Virus record (IMG/VR): IMGVR_UViG_3300025468_000005
Span: 1 to 40,198 of that record
Source of the DNA: a virus
Strand: one strand, 5' to 3'
DNA: 40,198 nt
The notes beneath the pieces were generated by a model. The model had not been told where the DNA came from and ran no database searches. It saw only the letters and a list, made by a program, of their open reading frames with translations. Shown piece by piece: positions 9,401 to 17,375 of this stretch. Numbering within the stretch: position 1 is the stretch's first letter; each line of letters opens with the position of its first letter. Position numbers and translations under genes: made by a program.

Positions 9401-9903
9401 AATGGGATGGTTTACTTTCTTGTGTTCCTGCATCGGATGATTGGACAGAAGTTAGAGATAATGCTACAATATTTGAAGAAACAACAGAAGATGTTGAAAT
9501 AATTACCTATATCAACTGTCCTGTTAATGGAGGTGGTGGACCTCCTCCACCTCCACCACCTCCTCCACCACTTCCTGCAACAACTTATGGCGGATTTTAT
9601 GGCGCTGCGTTCGATCGTGCAGGAGAAGCTGCTGGAGTTGCTTGGTGGGTGAACGATAGTACTAATCTTGGGGTATCAAAACAGCAAATTGCAGAACATT
9701 TTATTTCTTCGAAGGAAAATACAGATGCTATTGCAGCAAATGCAGCTCTTGGTGGAGTTTTTAATCCAATATCACTTGAAACACTCATGCAAGAATCTGT
9801 ATTAACATCAACAACATCATATTCATATGGTTCTGGTGGTAAACTAATATCCACTAGAACAGGAACTAATTTTGATGGCACAACCTTTACTGAAATAAAA
9901 TGA
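6460..9903 (+). CDS. Giant DUF4815-type baseplate/tail protein with C-terminal poly-proline and DUF4214-like module
   Basis: 1147 residues. The N-terminus (NADPYFDDFDEDKNFHQILF, KPGFAVQTRELNQLQSILRD, FGNHVFRQGSVVIPG) is the hallmark of DUF4815 virion proteins of marine T4-like phages, usually encoded among gp8-gp10. Later sections are beta-rich, with SLARRTFDESGNYVVDG near 285 and LPTCIDFRSSASNRND near 765. Around 1025-1039 a Gly run is followed by ten prolines. After it comes FYGAAFDRAGEAAGVAWWVN and SKQQIAEHFISS, which match the DUF4214 pattern (Y-x-x-x-x-x-R-x-x-x-x-x-G-x-x-x-W-V-N), a module better known from secreted bacterial adhesins. A peripheral baseplate role with a surface-binding tip is inferred. 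Confidence 0.75.
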   Translation: MTINLNADPYFDDFDEDKNFHQILFKPGFAVQTRELNQLQSILRDQTKKFGNHVFRQGSVVIPGNSLSDLAVPYIKLLPTYGGLALDLTTFIGKTLVGTTSGLTAIVKHSAAATLTDSDTLYLSYTSGSATGAVSFIDGEEVTVASTSIGATLIASSATGVGSLAFINSGVYYVNGTFVSVLPQTTILSKYDSSPDCKVLLKITEEVVNTNTDETLLDNANGSYNYNAPGADRLKITLTLTTLETGVTVADDYVEIMRYAAGILTEHALNPKYTELEKSLARRTFDESGNYVVDGLEPIIKEHLKSNNNGGVYPSGDISKLVVDVSPGKAYISGFEVDKIASTKLVIDKARTASHIKDTDITLRPEFGQYIIISDIVGYFDIHSQATINLYNDNDPANVSATQIGTATVVGIDYLAGDIATGAIYKLWVSKVAMSGSYTLNSTGGIRYGSSYSAHVLTEYNAPVSLGTFQVAELITHTTSGRTATVAYWNPVSATLYAFKHDHTKETPSVGDSIVGSVSTTVSTIKSKSTLTSVGQSGLVFRLPKAVPYTLKNPVSTSYDLRYTVQKELSITTNASGDGSVSVSSGETISPIEVGTFQAIDVSGVVQNTLFSLNVDGTTLTVTGAAISTVIKVYANVEKDSVSPKTKTVTSHAQVVSSPTSVTVLDKTDIIRITSVIDTVGDITSSYQLWDGQDDTNYNFGKLTLKSGKSAPVGAITITYQYYQHSIAGDFFCVDSYPVGSLESVINYNSLSTGQLFDLPTCIDFRSSASNRNDLIVNGTTFTSSLQFYVPRIDTLCVNPQGTLTIFSGVPSENPVAINIPTGQFALNLLYISAYTKSSQDTIVARLDVEGFTMKDIKKISRRVINVEDFATLTASELSVTTENVIDAATGLDMFKTGYLVETFNTPLTIARTTASDYSASFVEGVLYSAIEELQCDLVISDQGDLVNRNGYLMLPYTETAFASQTLSSRTTNLNPFLMIKWDGLLSCVPASDDWTEVRDNATIFEETTEDVEIITYINCPVNGGGGPPPPPPPPPPLPATTYGGFYGAAFDRAGEAAGVAWWVNDSTNLGVSKQQIAEHFISSKENTDAIAANAALGGVFNPISLETLMQESVLTSTTSYSYGSGGKLISTRTGTNFDGTTFTEIK
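9529..9563 (+). repeat. GC-rich perfect 11-bp inverted repeat inside the giant tail gene
   Basis: GGAGGTGGTGG (9529-9539) and CCACCACCTCC (9553-9563) are exact reverse complements separated by 13 bases. They encode the Gly-rich and poly-proline linker. In DNA that is otherwise very AT-rich this could form a stable hairpin at the junction between the DUF4815 protein body and the DUF4214-like tip. Confidence 0.75.
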
Positions 9904-9913
9904 GGAATAACTA

Positions 9914-12397
9914 ATGGCAGCACCAAATCTTGATACAGAGGTAGTTTCAAAAAATGATCTTGTTAGTCAAGAATCTATACAATTTATACGAGCACAAACT
10001 CTAACTTTAACTTTAGTCGAAACTAGACCTAATACTAAAATGTATGTCTGGTTTGGTGATACTGATGTAACACATTTGTGTAATTTAGAGGGTAATGTAT
10101 TAGGAACAGATCTTGTCACGGATACTATAGGTCAAGCAGTAATAGAATTTAAATTGCCGAGTGGAACTTTTAATGTCGGTAACACAGAAATTATAATATC
10201 CGATACTGATAATTTAGATTTGCTTAATAGTACAGGTTCTGTTTATGGTTCTGCTTCCACAACATTCCAAGCAAATGGGATATTAGAAATATTCCAAAGA
10301 ACCGAAACAACTATAAAGAAAATAGCAAGAGCTAAAACAGTTCAAAGAGATCCATTAGCACAATCATTCTTTACTTTTGGTGTTGAAGGTGGAATGTTTT
10401 TATCATCAATTGATGTGTTTTTTCAAACCAAAGATGATACACTTCCAGTAACATGTGAAATACGACCAATGGTTAATGGATATCCAGCTCCATTAGAAGC
10501 AGGTAATATAAAACTAGTTTCTATATTACCACCTTCTAGTGTTTTTACTTCATCTGATGCATCTCTGCCCACTAAATTTTCATTTAATCCACCTATATAT
10601 ATTGCGGAAAATTCGGAGAATTGCTTTGTATTAAGAACTAATTCTATGGATTATAATGTATTCACTTCTAAACTTGGGGAATCCTCTTTAGAAGATGGTG
10701 CTAAGATTTATGATAACCCTTATGTTGGTTCTTTATTTAAATCTGAAAATAACATCACTTGGACTGCTGAACAATTTGAAGATATTAAATTTAATATCAA
10801 TAAAGCAGTGTTTGATACAGGTAGTTCCGGTATCCTTGAATATGCAGTAGAAGTTCCTGCTTTGGCAGCATTTGGTAATCAATTTTCAACCGTATCTGGT
10901 TCTAATGTTGTTACATTTAGACACGACCAAGAACATGGTCTTGAAGTTGGTTCCAAATTTAAACTACTTACAAGAAATGATTCGCTATGGCCTGATGCAT
11001 TATATGTTAATGCTAGTTTCAATGGCATTCCTCATACAGAAATGAGTACTATTCATAATATCACCGAAATTATAGATAGAAACACTTTGAAATTTCAAGT
11101 GACTACTCCAGCAACCAGTACTGGTATAATGGACTCTTGTAATATTGTTAATGTAATAACAGTATTATCTGAAGGTATTAATTATAGTGTTGCAGATACT
11201 ATTACATTTTCTGGTGGAGGAGGAGTTGATGCCGCCGCTACTTTAAATGTTATTGATGGTAAAGTAAAATCTGTCACAATCACTAATTCTGGTACAGGTT
11301 ATACATCTCGTCCCACAATAACGATTAATACATTAACTGGTACTGGATTGTCCATAGTTGCTTCTGTTACACCAGCATTTAGAATATATGTGAATAAACC
11401 AATGACCGGATTTATTCCTAAAGTTAATATGCACAATGTGGGTTCTACTACTACTACTGGTGTAATATCAACCACTTTAGGTAATTATGATGGTGGTAAT
11501 CTTGTAACATACAATTCTGGTAAAACTTTCGATATTGCTGATAGATCACTTGATATAAACTTGAAACAGAATTCGGTTATTGCATCAACATTTAATGAAA
11601 CTTCTTTGATGAGTGGTAATATTTCTACCAAACTTACGGTAGAATTGAAGTCAGATAACCCAAACATTTCTCCTATTATTGATACAAACTCTGCTCAATA
11701 TCTTAAAGCATTTTCTAATAAAATTAATAATCAAACGGGTGAAACTCTTACTTCATTAAATTCTTCTGGTACAGTCGATTCGATTGTTATCTCAGCTGCT
11801 GGTTCTGCTTATACTATTGATCCTATTATTACAATATCTGCTCCTGATCTTGAAGATGGTGTTCAAGCAACAGCAACATCCGTATTAACTGGTGGAGCAA
11901 TTACTGGTTCTGTTATCTCTGCTGCTGGTTCTGGTTATACTTCTACACCTACTATTGTTATTACAAGAGCTGTTGGTGATACTACTGGAATAAATGGTGC
12001 TGCTCAAGCAGTTTTAACACCATTCAATTCAGAATTGTTACCTACTGGAGGTACTGCTAAATCAAGATATATAACCAAAAAGAATTCTTTACAAATCATT
12101 TCATCCGGTTTAAGATTATATTCTGTTATTAGTTCTACAACAAGTTCTTCGGTTGATTGGTATGTTAGAACTTCATTATCAGCGGCAGGTGTTGATCATA
12201 GTTTAGAGGGGTGGCAAAGATTGAGTTGTGATACTCCAAGGGACAAATCATCTTATGTTGGTGAAGGACTTGAGTATTTATTTTATCTTGATGGTATCTC
12301 ACAATTTGATAATTATGATTTGAAATGTGTATTAACAACATCTAATCCGGCAATTGCTCCTATTGTAGATTCTTATAGAGTTATTGTGGTATCTTAG
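9914..12397 (+). CDS. Large baseplate/tail structural protein (gp10-position)
   Basis: 827 residues. The N-terminal third carries features of a large structural protein seen beside DUF4815 genes in marine T4-like phages: TRPNTKMYVWFGDTDVTHLC, the motif VQRDPLAQSFF near residue 150, then GMFLSSIDVFFQTKDDTLPV and CEIRPMVNGYPAP. The middle contains three Gly-Tyr repeat units like those of the gp8-like protein (ITNSGTGYTSRPTITI, SAAGSAYTIDPIITIS, SAAGSGYTSTPTIVITR). The C-terminal part has DWYVRTSLSAAG and ends in a beta strand. By position it could correspond to T4 gp10, but I see no direct residue match to T4 gp10. AGGA (9903-9906) serves as ribosome site. Confidence 0.65.
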   Translation: MAAPNLDTEVVSKNDLVSQESIQFIRAQTLTLTLVETRPNTKMYVWFGDTDVTHLCNLEGNVLGTDLVTDTIGQAVIEFKLPSGTFNVGNTEIIISDTDNLDLLNSTGSVYGSASTTFQANGILEIFQRTETTIKKIARAKTVQRDPLAQSFFTFGVEGGMFLSSIDVFFQTKDDTLPVTCEIRPMVNGYPAPLEAGNIKLVSILPPSSVFTSSDASLPTKFSFNPPIYIAENSENCFVLRTNSMDYNVFTSKLGESSLEDGAKIYDNPYVGSLFKSENNITWTAEQFEDIKFNINKAVFDTGSSGILEYAVEVPALAAFGNQFSTVSGSNVVTFRHDQEHGLEVGSKFKLLTRNDSLWPDALYVNASFNGIPHTEMSTIHNITEIIDRNTLKFQVTTPATSTGIMDSCNIVNVITVLSEGINYSVADTITFSGGGGVDAAATLNVIDGKVKSVTITNSGTGYTSRPTITINTLTGTGLSIVASVTPAFRIYVNKPMTGFIPKVNMHNVGSTTTTGVISTTLGNYDGGNLVTYNSGKTFDIADRSLDINLKQNSVIASTFNETSLMSGNISTKLTVELKSDNPNISPIIDTNSAQYLKAFSNKINNQTGETLTSLNSSGTVDSIVISAAGSAYTIDPIITISAPDLEDGVQATATSVLTGGAITGSVISAAGSGYTSTPTIVITRAVGDTTGINGAAQAVLTPFNSELLPTGGTAKSRYITKKNSLQIISSGLRLYSVISSTTSSSVDWYVRTSLSAAGVDHSLEGWQRLSCDTPRDKSSYVGEGLEYLFYLDGISQFDNYDLKCVLTTSNPAIAPIVDSYRVIVVS

Positions 12398-12398
12398 T

Positions 12399-12653
12399 AT
12401 GAGAGTAAAGGATGCATCTGATAATATTATTGATGGTTTAATAAAGAAAGATAATGGTAGTATTATTGTTGATAAGTCTGATTCTTATAATAGATATATG
12501 CAACATAAAAAACAAGCAGAGAGATTAGTTTCTTTATCGGAAGATTCTGAAACTAATTCTCTCAAGCTAAATGAATTAGAAACGAGCATAAATAATATTA
12601 ACAAAGATGTAACTGATATTAAATCATTACTTCAGCAATTGTTATATAAATAA
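12399..12653 (+). CDS. Small coiled-coil protein, unknown function
   Basis: 84 residues from ATG 12399, one base after the preceding stop; an in-frame ATG at 12384 would add five residues and overlap the upstream gene. I prefer 12399 because its junction is tight. The protein is hydrophilic, with a C-terminal heptad pattern (LNELETSINNINKDVTDIKS then LLQQLLYK) that predicts a short coiled coil. No enzyme motif is visible. Similar short coiled-coil proteins follow large tail genes in marine T4-like phages, so an oligomerising or assembly role is plausible but unproved. The stop codon lies inside a late promoter box. Confidence 0.6.
   Translation: MRVKDASDNIIDGLIKKDNGSIIVDKSDSYNRYMQHKKQAERLVSLSEDSETNSLKLNELETSINNINKDVTDIKSLLQQLLYK
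12645..12652 (+). promoter_or_regulatory. Late promoter box TATAAATA
   Basis: Exact box overlapping the stop codon (12651-12653) of the coiled-coil gene and 26 bases before ATG 12679. It marks the start of the tail-fibre locus. Confidence 0.7.
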
Positions 12654-12678
12654 CTGTATATAACTTATAGGAAATTTC

Positions 12679-13137
12679 ATGTCAACATTAGTCCTTAGAA
12701 ATACAAAAGGTACGCCTTTAACCAATACCGAAGTTGATGCTAACTTTAGTAATCTTAACACTGATAAACTAGAACTTGCTGGTGGTACTATCACTGGCGA
12801 TTTAACAATTCAAGGTGATGTTTCAAATACATCAACAACAGCATTAAAACTTCCTGTTGGTATTACGAGTGAAAGACCAGGAACCCCTTCAACCGGGCAA
12901 ATGAGATTTAACTCTGAGTTAAACCAATATGAAGGTTATAATGGATCTGCTTGGGGTGCTATCGGTGGTGGTGCTACTGGTGGTGTTGGTGATTCTGTAT
13001 TCTTTGAAAATAGTACAAATATTGCTTCATCTTATACTATAACAACAGATAAAAATGCTATGTGTACAGGACCAATAACTATTGCAACAGGTGCAACTAT
13101 AACAGTTCCATCGGGTTCTCGTTGGGTAGTATTGTAA
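12679..13137 (+). CDS. Short tail-fibre-like structural protein
   Basis: 152 residues. The N-terminus LRNTKGTPLTNTEVDANFSN with LNTDKLELAGGTITGDLTI is the standard opening of marine phage fibre proteins (baseplate-docking segment followed by a Gly-Thr-Gly-Asp-Leu repeat). Next comes SERPGTPSTGQMRFNSEL and a Tyr-Gly-rich YEGYNGSAWG segment, then a compact C-terminal unit ending TVPSGSRWVVL. It probably trimerises as a thin fibre or connector. Ribosome site TAGGAAA. It is first in a chain of fibre genes read from the 12645 promoter. Confidence 0.65.
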   Translation: MSTLVLRNTKGTPLTNTEVDANFSNLNTDKLELAGGTITGDLTIQGDVSNTSTTALKLPVGITSERPGTPSTGQMRFNSELNQYEGYNGSAWGAIGGGATGGVGDSVFFENSTNIASSYTITTDKNAMCTGPITIATGATITVPSGSRWVVL

Positions 13138-13163
13138 TAATTTAATCAAAGGATAAATTTAAT

Positions 13164-13559
13164 ATGGCTTCATTTATAAATGCTATTACCACTAGTGGTG
13201 GTGGTATAGAAACTTCTGCTGATGCTTCGGGTGTTCTAGAACTAAAAACTGATGGTGTTACTGCCCTTACTGTTGATGCTAGTCAGAATGTAGTTCTAAC
13301 AAACCCTCTTCCGGTTGCTTCGGGTGGTAGTGGATTAACTTCTGTCGGTGTTGCTGGTAATATAATGGTATCTGATGGTACTACTTTGGTTTCTAATACT
13401 TTAGCACAAGCAGCAATTGTTGCTGTTGCTGATATAGGAACAACAGTACAAGCATTTGATGCTACTATTGTAGTAGATGCTGATATTGGAGTTTCTGTAC
13501 AAGCATTTGACGCTACTATCCTTACAAACACTACTGCCATTTCTGGAGGTACATTCTAA
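13164..13559 (+). CDS. Short tail-fibre-like protein
   Basis: 131 residues, Ala/Val/Thr-rich with no charged core. It contains LTNPLPVASGGSGLTSVGVA, a common fibre segment, and two copies of the unit ADIGxxVQAFDATI (around residues 89-104 and 108-122). The same unit occurs in the fibre gene at 19940. The stop overlaps the next start by one base (TAATG at 13557-13561), so it is translationally coupled to the first propeller gene and may be its N-terminal adaptor. AGGA ribosome site. The binding partner is unknown. Confidence 0.6.
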   Translation: MASFINAITTSGGGIETSADASGVLELKTDGVTALTVDASQNVVLTNPLPVASGGSGLTSVGVAGNIMVSDGTTLVSNTLAQAAIVAVADIGTTVQAFDATIVVDADIGVSVQAFDATILTNTTAISGGTF

Positions 13560-15154
13560 TGACGAATATCATCACTTTAAAAAAGGGGTTAGAGAGTAGT
13601 CGGCTTTCGATTACTCCTGCATCGGGTGAGGCTATTTATACAACGGATGATAAAAAAGTCTATATAGGTGATGGCGTAACAGCAGGTGGTAATCCTGTAG
13701 GCGGTGGTAACGCAGGGGTTGAAGCAGTTGCTACGGGTGCTTTGAGTAATGGTAGTAAGGTTATTCTAAATAGCGATGGGACTGTTGAGGTTGTTGCTCA
13801 GACTGTTATACCTGAGGCTATTCCAGCGGGTTCTGCAAGTGTATTTAATTCTGCGAATACTCAACACACCTCATGTGCTTTTGACCCAAACACCGCAGGT
13901 AAGTTTGTTATTGCTTATAAGGATCAGGGTAATAATGGATCTGGCACAGCTATAGTGGGTACTGTATCGGGTACTACTATTTCCTTTGGTGCTGAATATG
14001 TGTTTAATTCAGGTGATACTCGATACAACTCCATCTCATTTGACCCTAATACTCCAGGCAAGTTTGTTATTTCTTATAATGATATTGTTAATTCTAACTA
14101 CGGCACAGCAATCGTAGGTACAGTTAGTGGTACTACTATTTCTTATGGTGCTGAGTATGTCTTTAATTCAGGGATGACCCACTACGTATCCTGCGCCTTT
14201 GATCCTAATACCGCGGGTATGTTTGTTGTTGCTTATAGGGATCTTTCTACTTCTGGTAGAGCAATAGTAGGAACAGTAACTGGCACTACAATAAGTTTTG
14301 GGGCAGAGTATGTCTTTAATTCAGGGGATAGTCAATACAACTCCTTAGCCTTTGACCCTAATACAGCAGGTAAGTTTGTTGTTTCTTATAGGGATAATGG
14401 TAATTCTTATTATGGTACAGCAATAGTTGGTACAGTAAGTGGTACTACATTATCCTTTGGTGCTGAGTATGTTTTCGAATCCACAGGGAACGGTAACTTC
14501 ATCTCCTGCTCGTTTGACCCTAATACTGCTGGACAATTTGTTATTGCCTATTGTTTGAACTATACAATAGGCACTGCAATAGTTGGTACCGTAAGTGGCA
14601 CTACTATTGCTTATAGCACTAAGTATACGTTCGAATCATTGTTTGGGTGGTATCCTGACATTGCCTTTGACCCTAATACAGCGGGTAAGTTTGTGATCGC
14701 TTATCGGGATTATATTGACCCTATTGCTTATGGCCGTGCGATAGTAGGTACAATTATCGGTACATCTATAAGCTTTGGGTCTGAATATACTTTTAATTCA
14801 GGGGATACTAATTGGGTTTCCATCGACTTTGACCCTAATACTACTGGACAATTTGTTATTTCTTATCTAGATGAATCTAGTGTTCTCTATGGCACAGCAG
14901 TCATAGGGGTACTAGAATTGACCACAACCAACCTAACCTCAGACAACTTCATTGGTATCTCGGACGGTGCATATCTAACAACTGAACTAGCAACTATCCA
15001 AGTGGTGGGTGCGACTAATTACGCTCAGTTAGGTCTTACTCCTGCTTTAAAATACTATGTACAAGGTGACGGTACACTAAGCACTACCCCAGACACTCCA
15101 TCCGTCTATGCTGGTAAAGCGTTATCGGCAACTAACCTAATTATAAAAGGCTAA
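13559..15154 (+). CDS. Receptor-binding-like protein: Mtd-type N-terminus plus seven propeller-like repeats (copy 1)
   Basis: 531 residues. The N-terminus (LKKGLESSRLSITPASGEAI then YIGDGVTAGG) matches the phage tropism-determinant/hyaluronidase-type N-terminal domain that docks fibre tips. From about residue 92 to 454 there are seven ~53-residue repeats with consensus YVFNSG...SFDPNTAGKFVVAYRD...GTAIVGTVSGTTISFG. Seven such blades would close a beta-propeller. The C-terminus (SDNFIGISDGAYLTTE, LTPALKYYVQGDGTLS) is a widespread marine-phage fibre end domain, perhaps for trimerisation. It is followed three bases later by a near copy of itself. Binding to a surface glycan or protein is inferred from the architecture. 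Confidence 0.75.
   Translation: MTNIITLKKGLESSRLSITPASGEAIYTTDDKKVYIGDGVTAGGNPVGGGNAGVEAVATGALSNGSKVILNSDGTVEVVAQTVIPEAIPAGSASVFNSANTQHTSCAFDPNTAGKFVIAYKDQGNNGSGTAIVGTVSGTTISFGAEYVFNSGDTRYNSISFDPNTPGKFVISYNDIVNSNYGTAIVGTVSGTTISYGAEYVFNSGMTHYVSCAFDPNTAGMFVVAYRDLSTSGRAIVGTVTGTTISFGAEYVFNSGDSQYNSLAFDPNTAGKFVVSYRDNGNSYYGTAIVGTVSGTTLSFGAEYVFESTGNGNFISCSFDPNTAGQFVIAYCLNYTIGTAIVGTVSGTTIAYSTKYTFESLFGWYPDIAFDPNTAGKFVIAYRDYIDPIAYGRAIVGTIIGTSISFGSEYTFNSGDTNWVSIDFDPNTTGQFVISYLDESSVLYGTAVIGVLELTTTNLTSDNFIGISDGAYLTTELATIQVVGATNYAQLGLTPALKYYVQGDGTLSTTPDTPSVYAGKALSATNLIIKG
13832..14920 (+). repeat. Seven tandem ~159-bp repeats (propeller copy 1)
   Basis: Each unit encodes one FDPNTxGxFVxxYxD motif; seven are counted in order. 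The fifth (ending in a Cys-Leu instead of Arg-Asp) and the seventh are the most diverged. Spacing of the motif is about 53 codons. Confidence 0.8.
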
Positions 15155-15157
15155 CCA

Positions 15158-16765
15158 ATGGCGAATACAATATCATTTAAACAAGGCACAGAAGCCAATA
15201 GAGTTGGGATAACACCCACTGAGGGAGAGTTTGTTTACACGACCGATGATAAGAAGTTATATATCGGTGACGGGGCAACAGCAGGGGGCAATGTAGTATC
15301 AGGTGCTGGCGGCAGTATAGAAGCAGTTGCTACTGGTGCTTTGAGTAATGGTAGTACGGTCATTCTAAATAGCGATGGGACTGTTAGTATTGTTGCTGAG
15401 ACTGGTAGCCCCTTAAGCATCCCAGCGGGTGCTGAGTATGTCTTTAATTCAGGGGGGTATACTCAATCCATATCCTGCTCATTTGACCCAAATACTGCTG
15501 GTAAGTTTGTTGTTGCTTATCAGGATCATGGTAATTCACTCTATGGTACAGCAGTTGTAGGTACTGTATCTGGTACAACTATAAGTTTCGGTTCTGAGTA
15601 TGTCTTTAATTCAGGAGATTCTCAGTGGGTCTCCGTCTCCTTTGACCCAAACACTGCGGGTAAGTTTGTTGTTGCTTATACGGATGCGGGTAATTCTTAC
15701 TATGGTACAGCCGTTGTAGGTACAGTATCTGGTACTGCTATCACATTCGGTGCTGAGTATGTTTTTAATTCAGCGGGTACTAGCTACAACTCCATCTCAT
15801 TTGACCCTAACACAGCTGGTAAGTTTGTTGTTGCTTATAGAGATGGTGGTAGTATTAACCGGGGTACGGCAGTTGTAGGTACTGTTTCTGGTACTACTCT
15901 CTCCTTTGGTGCTGAGTACGTTTTTAATCCCGTGATTACTGACCACATCTCCGTCTCCTTTGACCCAAATACAGCAGGTAAGTTTGTGGTGGCTTATAAT
16001 GATGCTGGCAATGCTGACAAAGGCACAGCAGTAGTAGGTACAGTATCTGGTACTGCCATCTCATATAGTGCTGAGTATCTGTTTAATTCTGTGGGGGATA
16101 CTGCCTTCTGCTCCCTCTCGTTTGACCCTAACACAGCAAATAAGTTTGTAGTTGCTTATAGGGACGGCGGTAATTCTTACTATGGCACAGCGATAGTAGG
16201 GACAGTATCTGGTACTACTCTTTCTTTCGGTGCTGAGTATGTGTTTAATTCAGGGACTGCTAGCTACATCTCCTGCTCCTTTGACCCATCTACATCAGGT
16301 AAGTTTGTTGTTGCTTATCAGGATAGTGGAAATGCTGGTTATGGCACAGCAGTAGTAGGTACAGTTAGTGGCACTGCCATCTCATATAGTGCTGAGTATG
16401 TGTTTAATTCAGGGAGTACTACCTACAACTCCTGCTCCTTCGACCCAAATACAGCAGGAAAGTTTGTGGTGGCTTATACGGACGATGGTAATTTTTTATA
16501 TGGCACAGCCATAGTAGGTCAAATATCAACAATAGCAACCAACCTAACCACCACCAACTTCATTGGTATCTCGGACGGTGCATACCTAGATACAGCCACA
16601 GCAACTATCCAAACCATAGGTGCAGTAAACGTAGCACAATCTGGGCTAACGCCAGCACTTAAATACTATGTACAAGGCGATGGTACAATAGCTACAACAC
16701 CCGATACCCCTGACGTTTACGCAGGATTAGCGACAACCTCTACTAACTTATTAATTGAAGGATAA
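15158..16765 (+). CDS. Receptor-binding-like protein: Mtd-type N-terminus plus seven propeller-like repeats (copy 2)
   Basis: 535 residues, a paralogue of the preceding gene with the same order: an N-terminal docking domain (FKQGTEANRVGITPTEGEFV, YIGDGATAGG), a shared linker IEAVATGALSNGS, seven FDPNTAGKFVVAYxD repeats from about residue 92 to 456, and the same C-terminal domain (NFIGISDGAYLDTATATIQ, LTPALKYYVQGDGTIA). Its repeats are more uniform than those of copy 1. Stretches such as the linker are almost identical at DNA level, so the duplication looks fairly recent or is kept alike by recombination. The pair could form a heteromeric tip or give alternative receptor specificities. Confidence 0.75.
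   Translation: MANTISFKQGTEANRVGITPTEGEFVYTTDDKKLYIGDGATAGGNVVSGAGGSIEAVATGALSNGSTVILNSDGTVSIVAETGSPLSIPAGAEYVFNSGGYTQSISCSFDPNTAGKFVVAYQDHGNSLYGTAVVGTVSGTTISFGSEYVFNSGDSQWVSVSFDPNTAGKFVVAYTDAGNSYYGTAVVGTVSGTAITFGAEYVFNSAGTSYNSISFDPNTAGKFVVAYRDGGSINRGTAVVGTVSGTTLSFGAEYVFNPVITDHISVSFDPNTAGKFVVAYNDAGNADKGTAVVGTVSGTAISYSAEYLFNSVGDTAFCSLSFDPNTANKFVVAYRDGGNSYYGTAIVGTVSGTTLSFGAEYVFNSGTASYISCSFDPSTSGKFVVAYQDSGNAGYGTAVVGTVSGTAISYSAEYVFNSGSTTYNSCSFDPNTAGKFVVAYTDDGNFLYGTAIVGQISTIATNLTTTNFIGISDGAYLDTATATIQTIGAVNVAQSGLTPALKYYVQGDGTIATTPDTPDVYAGLATTSTNLLIEG
15431..16526 (+). repeat. Seven tandem ~159-bp repeats (propeller copy 2)
   Basis: Seven units, each with one FDPxTxxKFVVAYxD motif. Variation is concentrated just before the motif (for example GYTQSIS, GDSQWVS, GTSYNSI, ITDHISV), where a propeller would expose loops. 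Confidence 0.8.
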
Positions 16766-16769
16766 CACA

Positions 16770-17057
16770 ATGCAAACTATTACTTTTAACGATTCATCTA
16801 TCTCTGCTTATACTTTTGACGATGCTCACGACCTAGTGGCAACAGCAGAAAACATCACTTGCCCTCATTTTGTAATTGGTGACATGAACACTTCTAATGC
16901 AACTATCCACACTGGTGTAACACCTCCAGCAGATTGGCAGGGTGGAATGTATCTATTTGATGGAGCAACATGGACTCTTAATCCTAACTGGACTGATCCT
17001 AAGTTAGCAGAGATTGAAAGATTAACTGCTGAGTTAGATGCTTTACAATCTGTATAA
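16770..17057 (+). CDS. Small tail-fibre assembly-like protein
   Basis: 95 residues from ATG 16770, chosen over the in-frame ATG at 16755 because AAGGA (16757-16761) is correctly spaced and the upstream gene ends at 16765. The protein has FVIGDMNTSNATIHTGVTPP followed by GGMYLFDGATWTLNPNW and a C-terminal helix (LAEIERLTAELDAL). This layout, a small beta part with a Trp-rich strand and then a charged helix, resembles phage tail-fibre assembly chaperones. Its position directly after the two propeller genes fits a chaperone dedicated to them. The family assignment is tentative. Confidence 0.5.
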   Translation: MQTITFNDSSISAYTFDDAHDLVATAENITCPHFVIGDMNTSNATIHTGVTPPADWQGGMYLFDGATWTLNPNWTDPKLAEIERLTAELDALQSV

Positions 17058-17060
17058 ATA
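17053..17060 (+). promoter_or_regulatory. Late promoter box TATAAATA
   Basis: Exact box containing the TAA stop of the preceding gene (17055-17057) and 29 bases before ATG 17090. Confidence 0.7.
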
Positions 17061-17089
17061 TAACAAATAACAATATAAAGGTGTCATAA

Positions 17090-17374
17090 ATGGCTGTAGT
17101 AATTGATGGAACATTAGGTATAAATTCAAAGAGTGTTACTCTAACCGATCCTTTACCAGTAACATCGGGTGGTATTGGTGCGTCTACCTTAGCACAAGCT
17201 GGACTTTACACAAAGACAGAAACGGACAACATTGTAGCAAATAGAATAATGTATTTTGAACAAGCAACAATGCCCACTGGTGTTCCATCGGGTAGTGTTT
17301 GGTTAGATACTGATACTGGTGTTAAAGCAATGTTAAATATAGATAACGGTGTTGACATATGGGTGGAGTTCTAA
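17090..17374 (+). CDS. Short tail-fibre-like protein
   Basis: 94 residues. It starts MAVVIDGTLGINSK and contains VTLTDPLPVTSGGIGASTLA, clearly related to the segment in the gene at 13164, then YTKTETDNIVANR, a frequent fibre connector, and finally PSGSVWLDTDTGVKAMLNID. AGGTG (17079-17083) is the ribosome site. It ends one base before the next start and is probably an adaptor or thin-fibre piece used with the following genes. No enzymatic motif seen. Confidence 0.6.
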   Translation: MAVVIDGTLGINSKSVTLTDPLPVTSGGIGASTLAQAGLYTKTETDNIVANRIMYFEQATMPTGVPSGSVWLDTDTGVKAMLNIDNGVDIWVEF

Positions 17375-17375
17375 G

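Noticed and set aside
13832-16526. Repeats as a CRISPR array
   Set aside because: The repeats are ~159 bases, in frame and protein-coding, without constant short repeats and unique spacers.
13559-16765. Diversity-generating retroelement, suggested by the Mtd-type N-terminal domains
   Set aside because: No reverse transcriptase, template repeat or C-terminal variable lectin repeat is present in the window; the shared domain is only a docking module.
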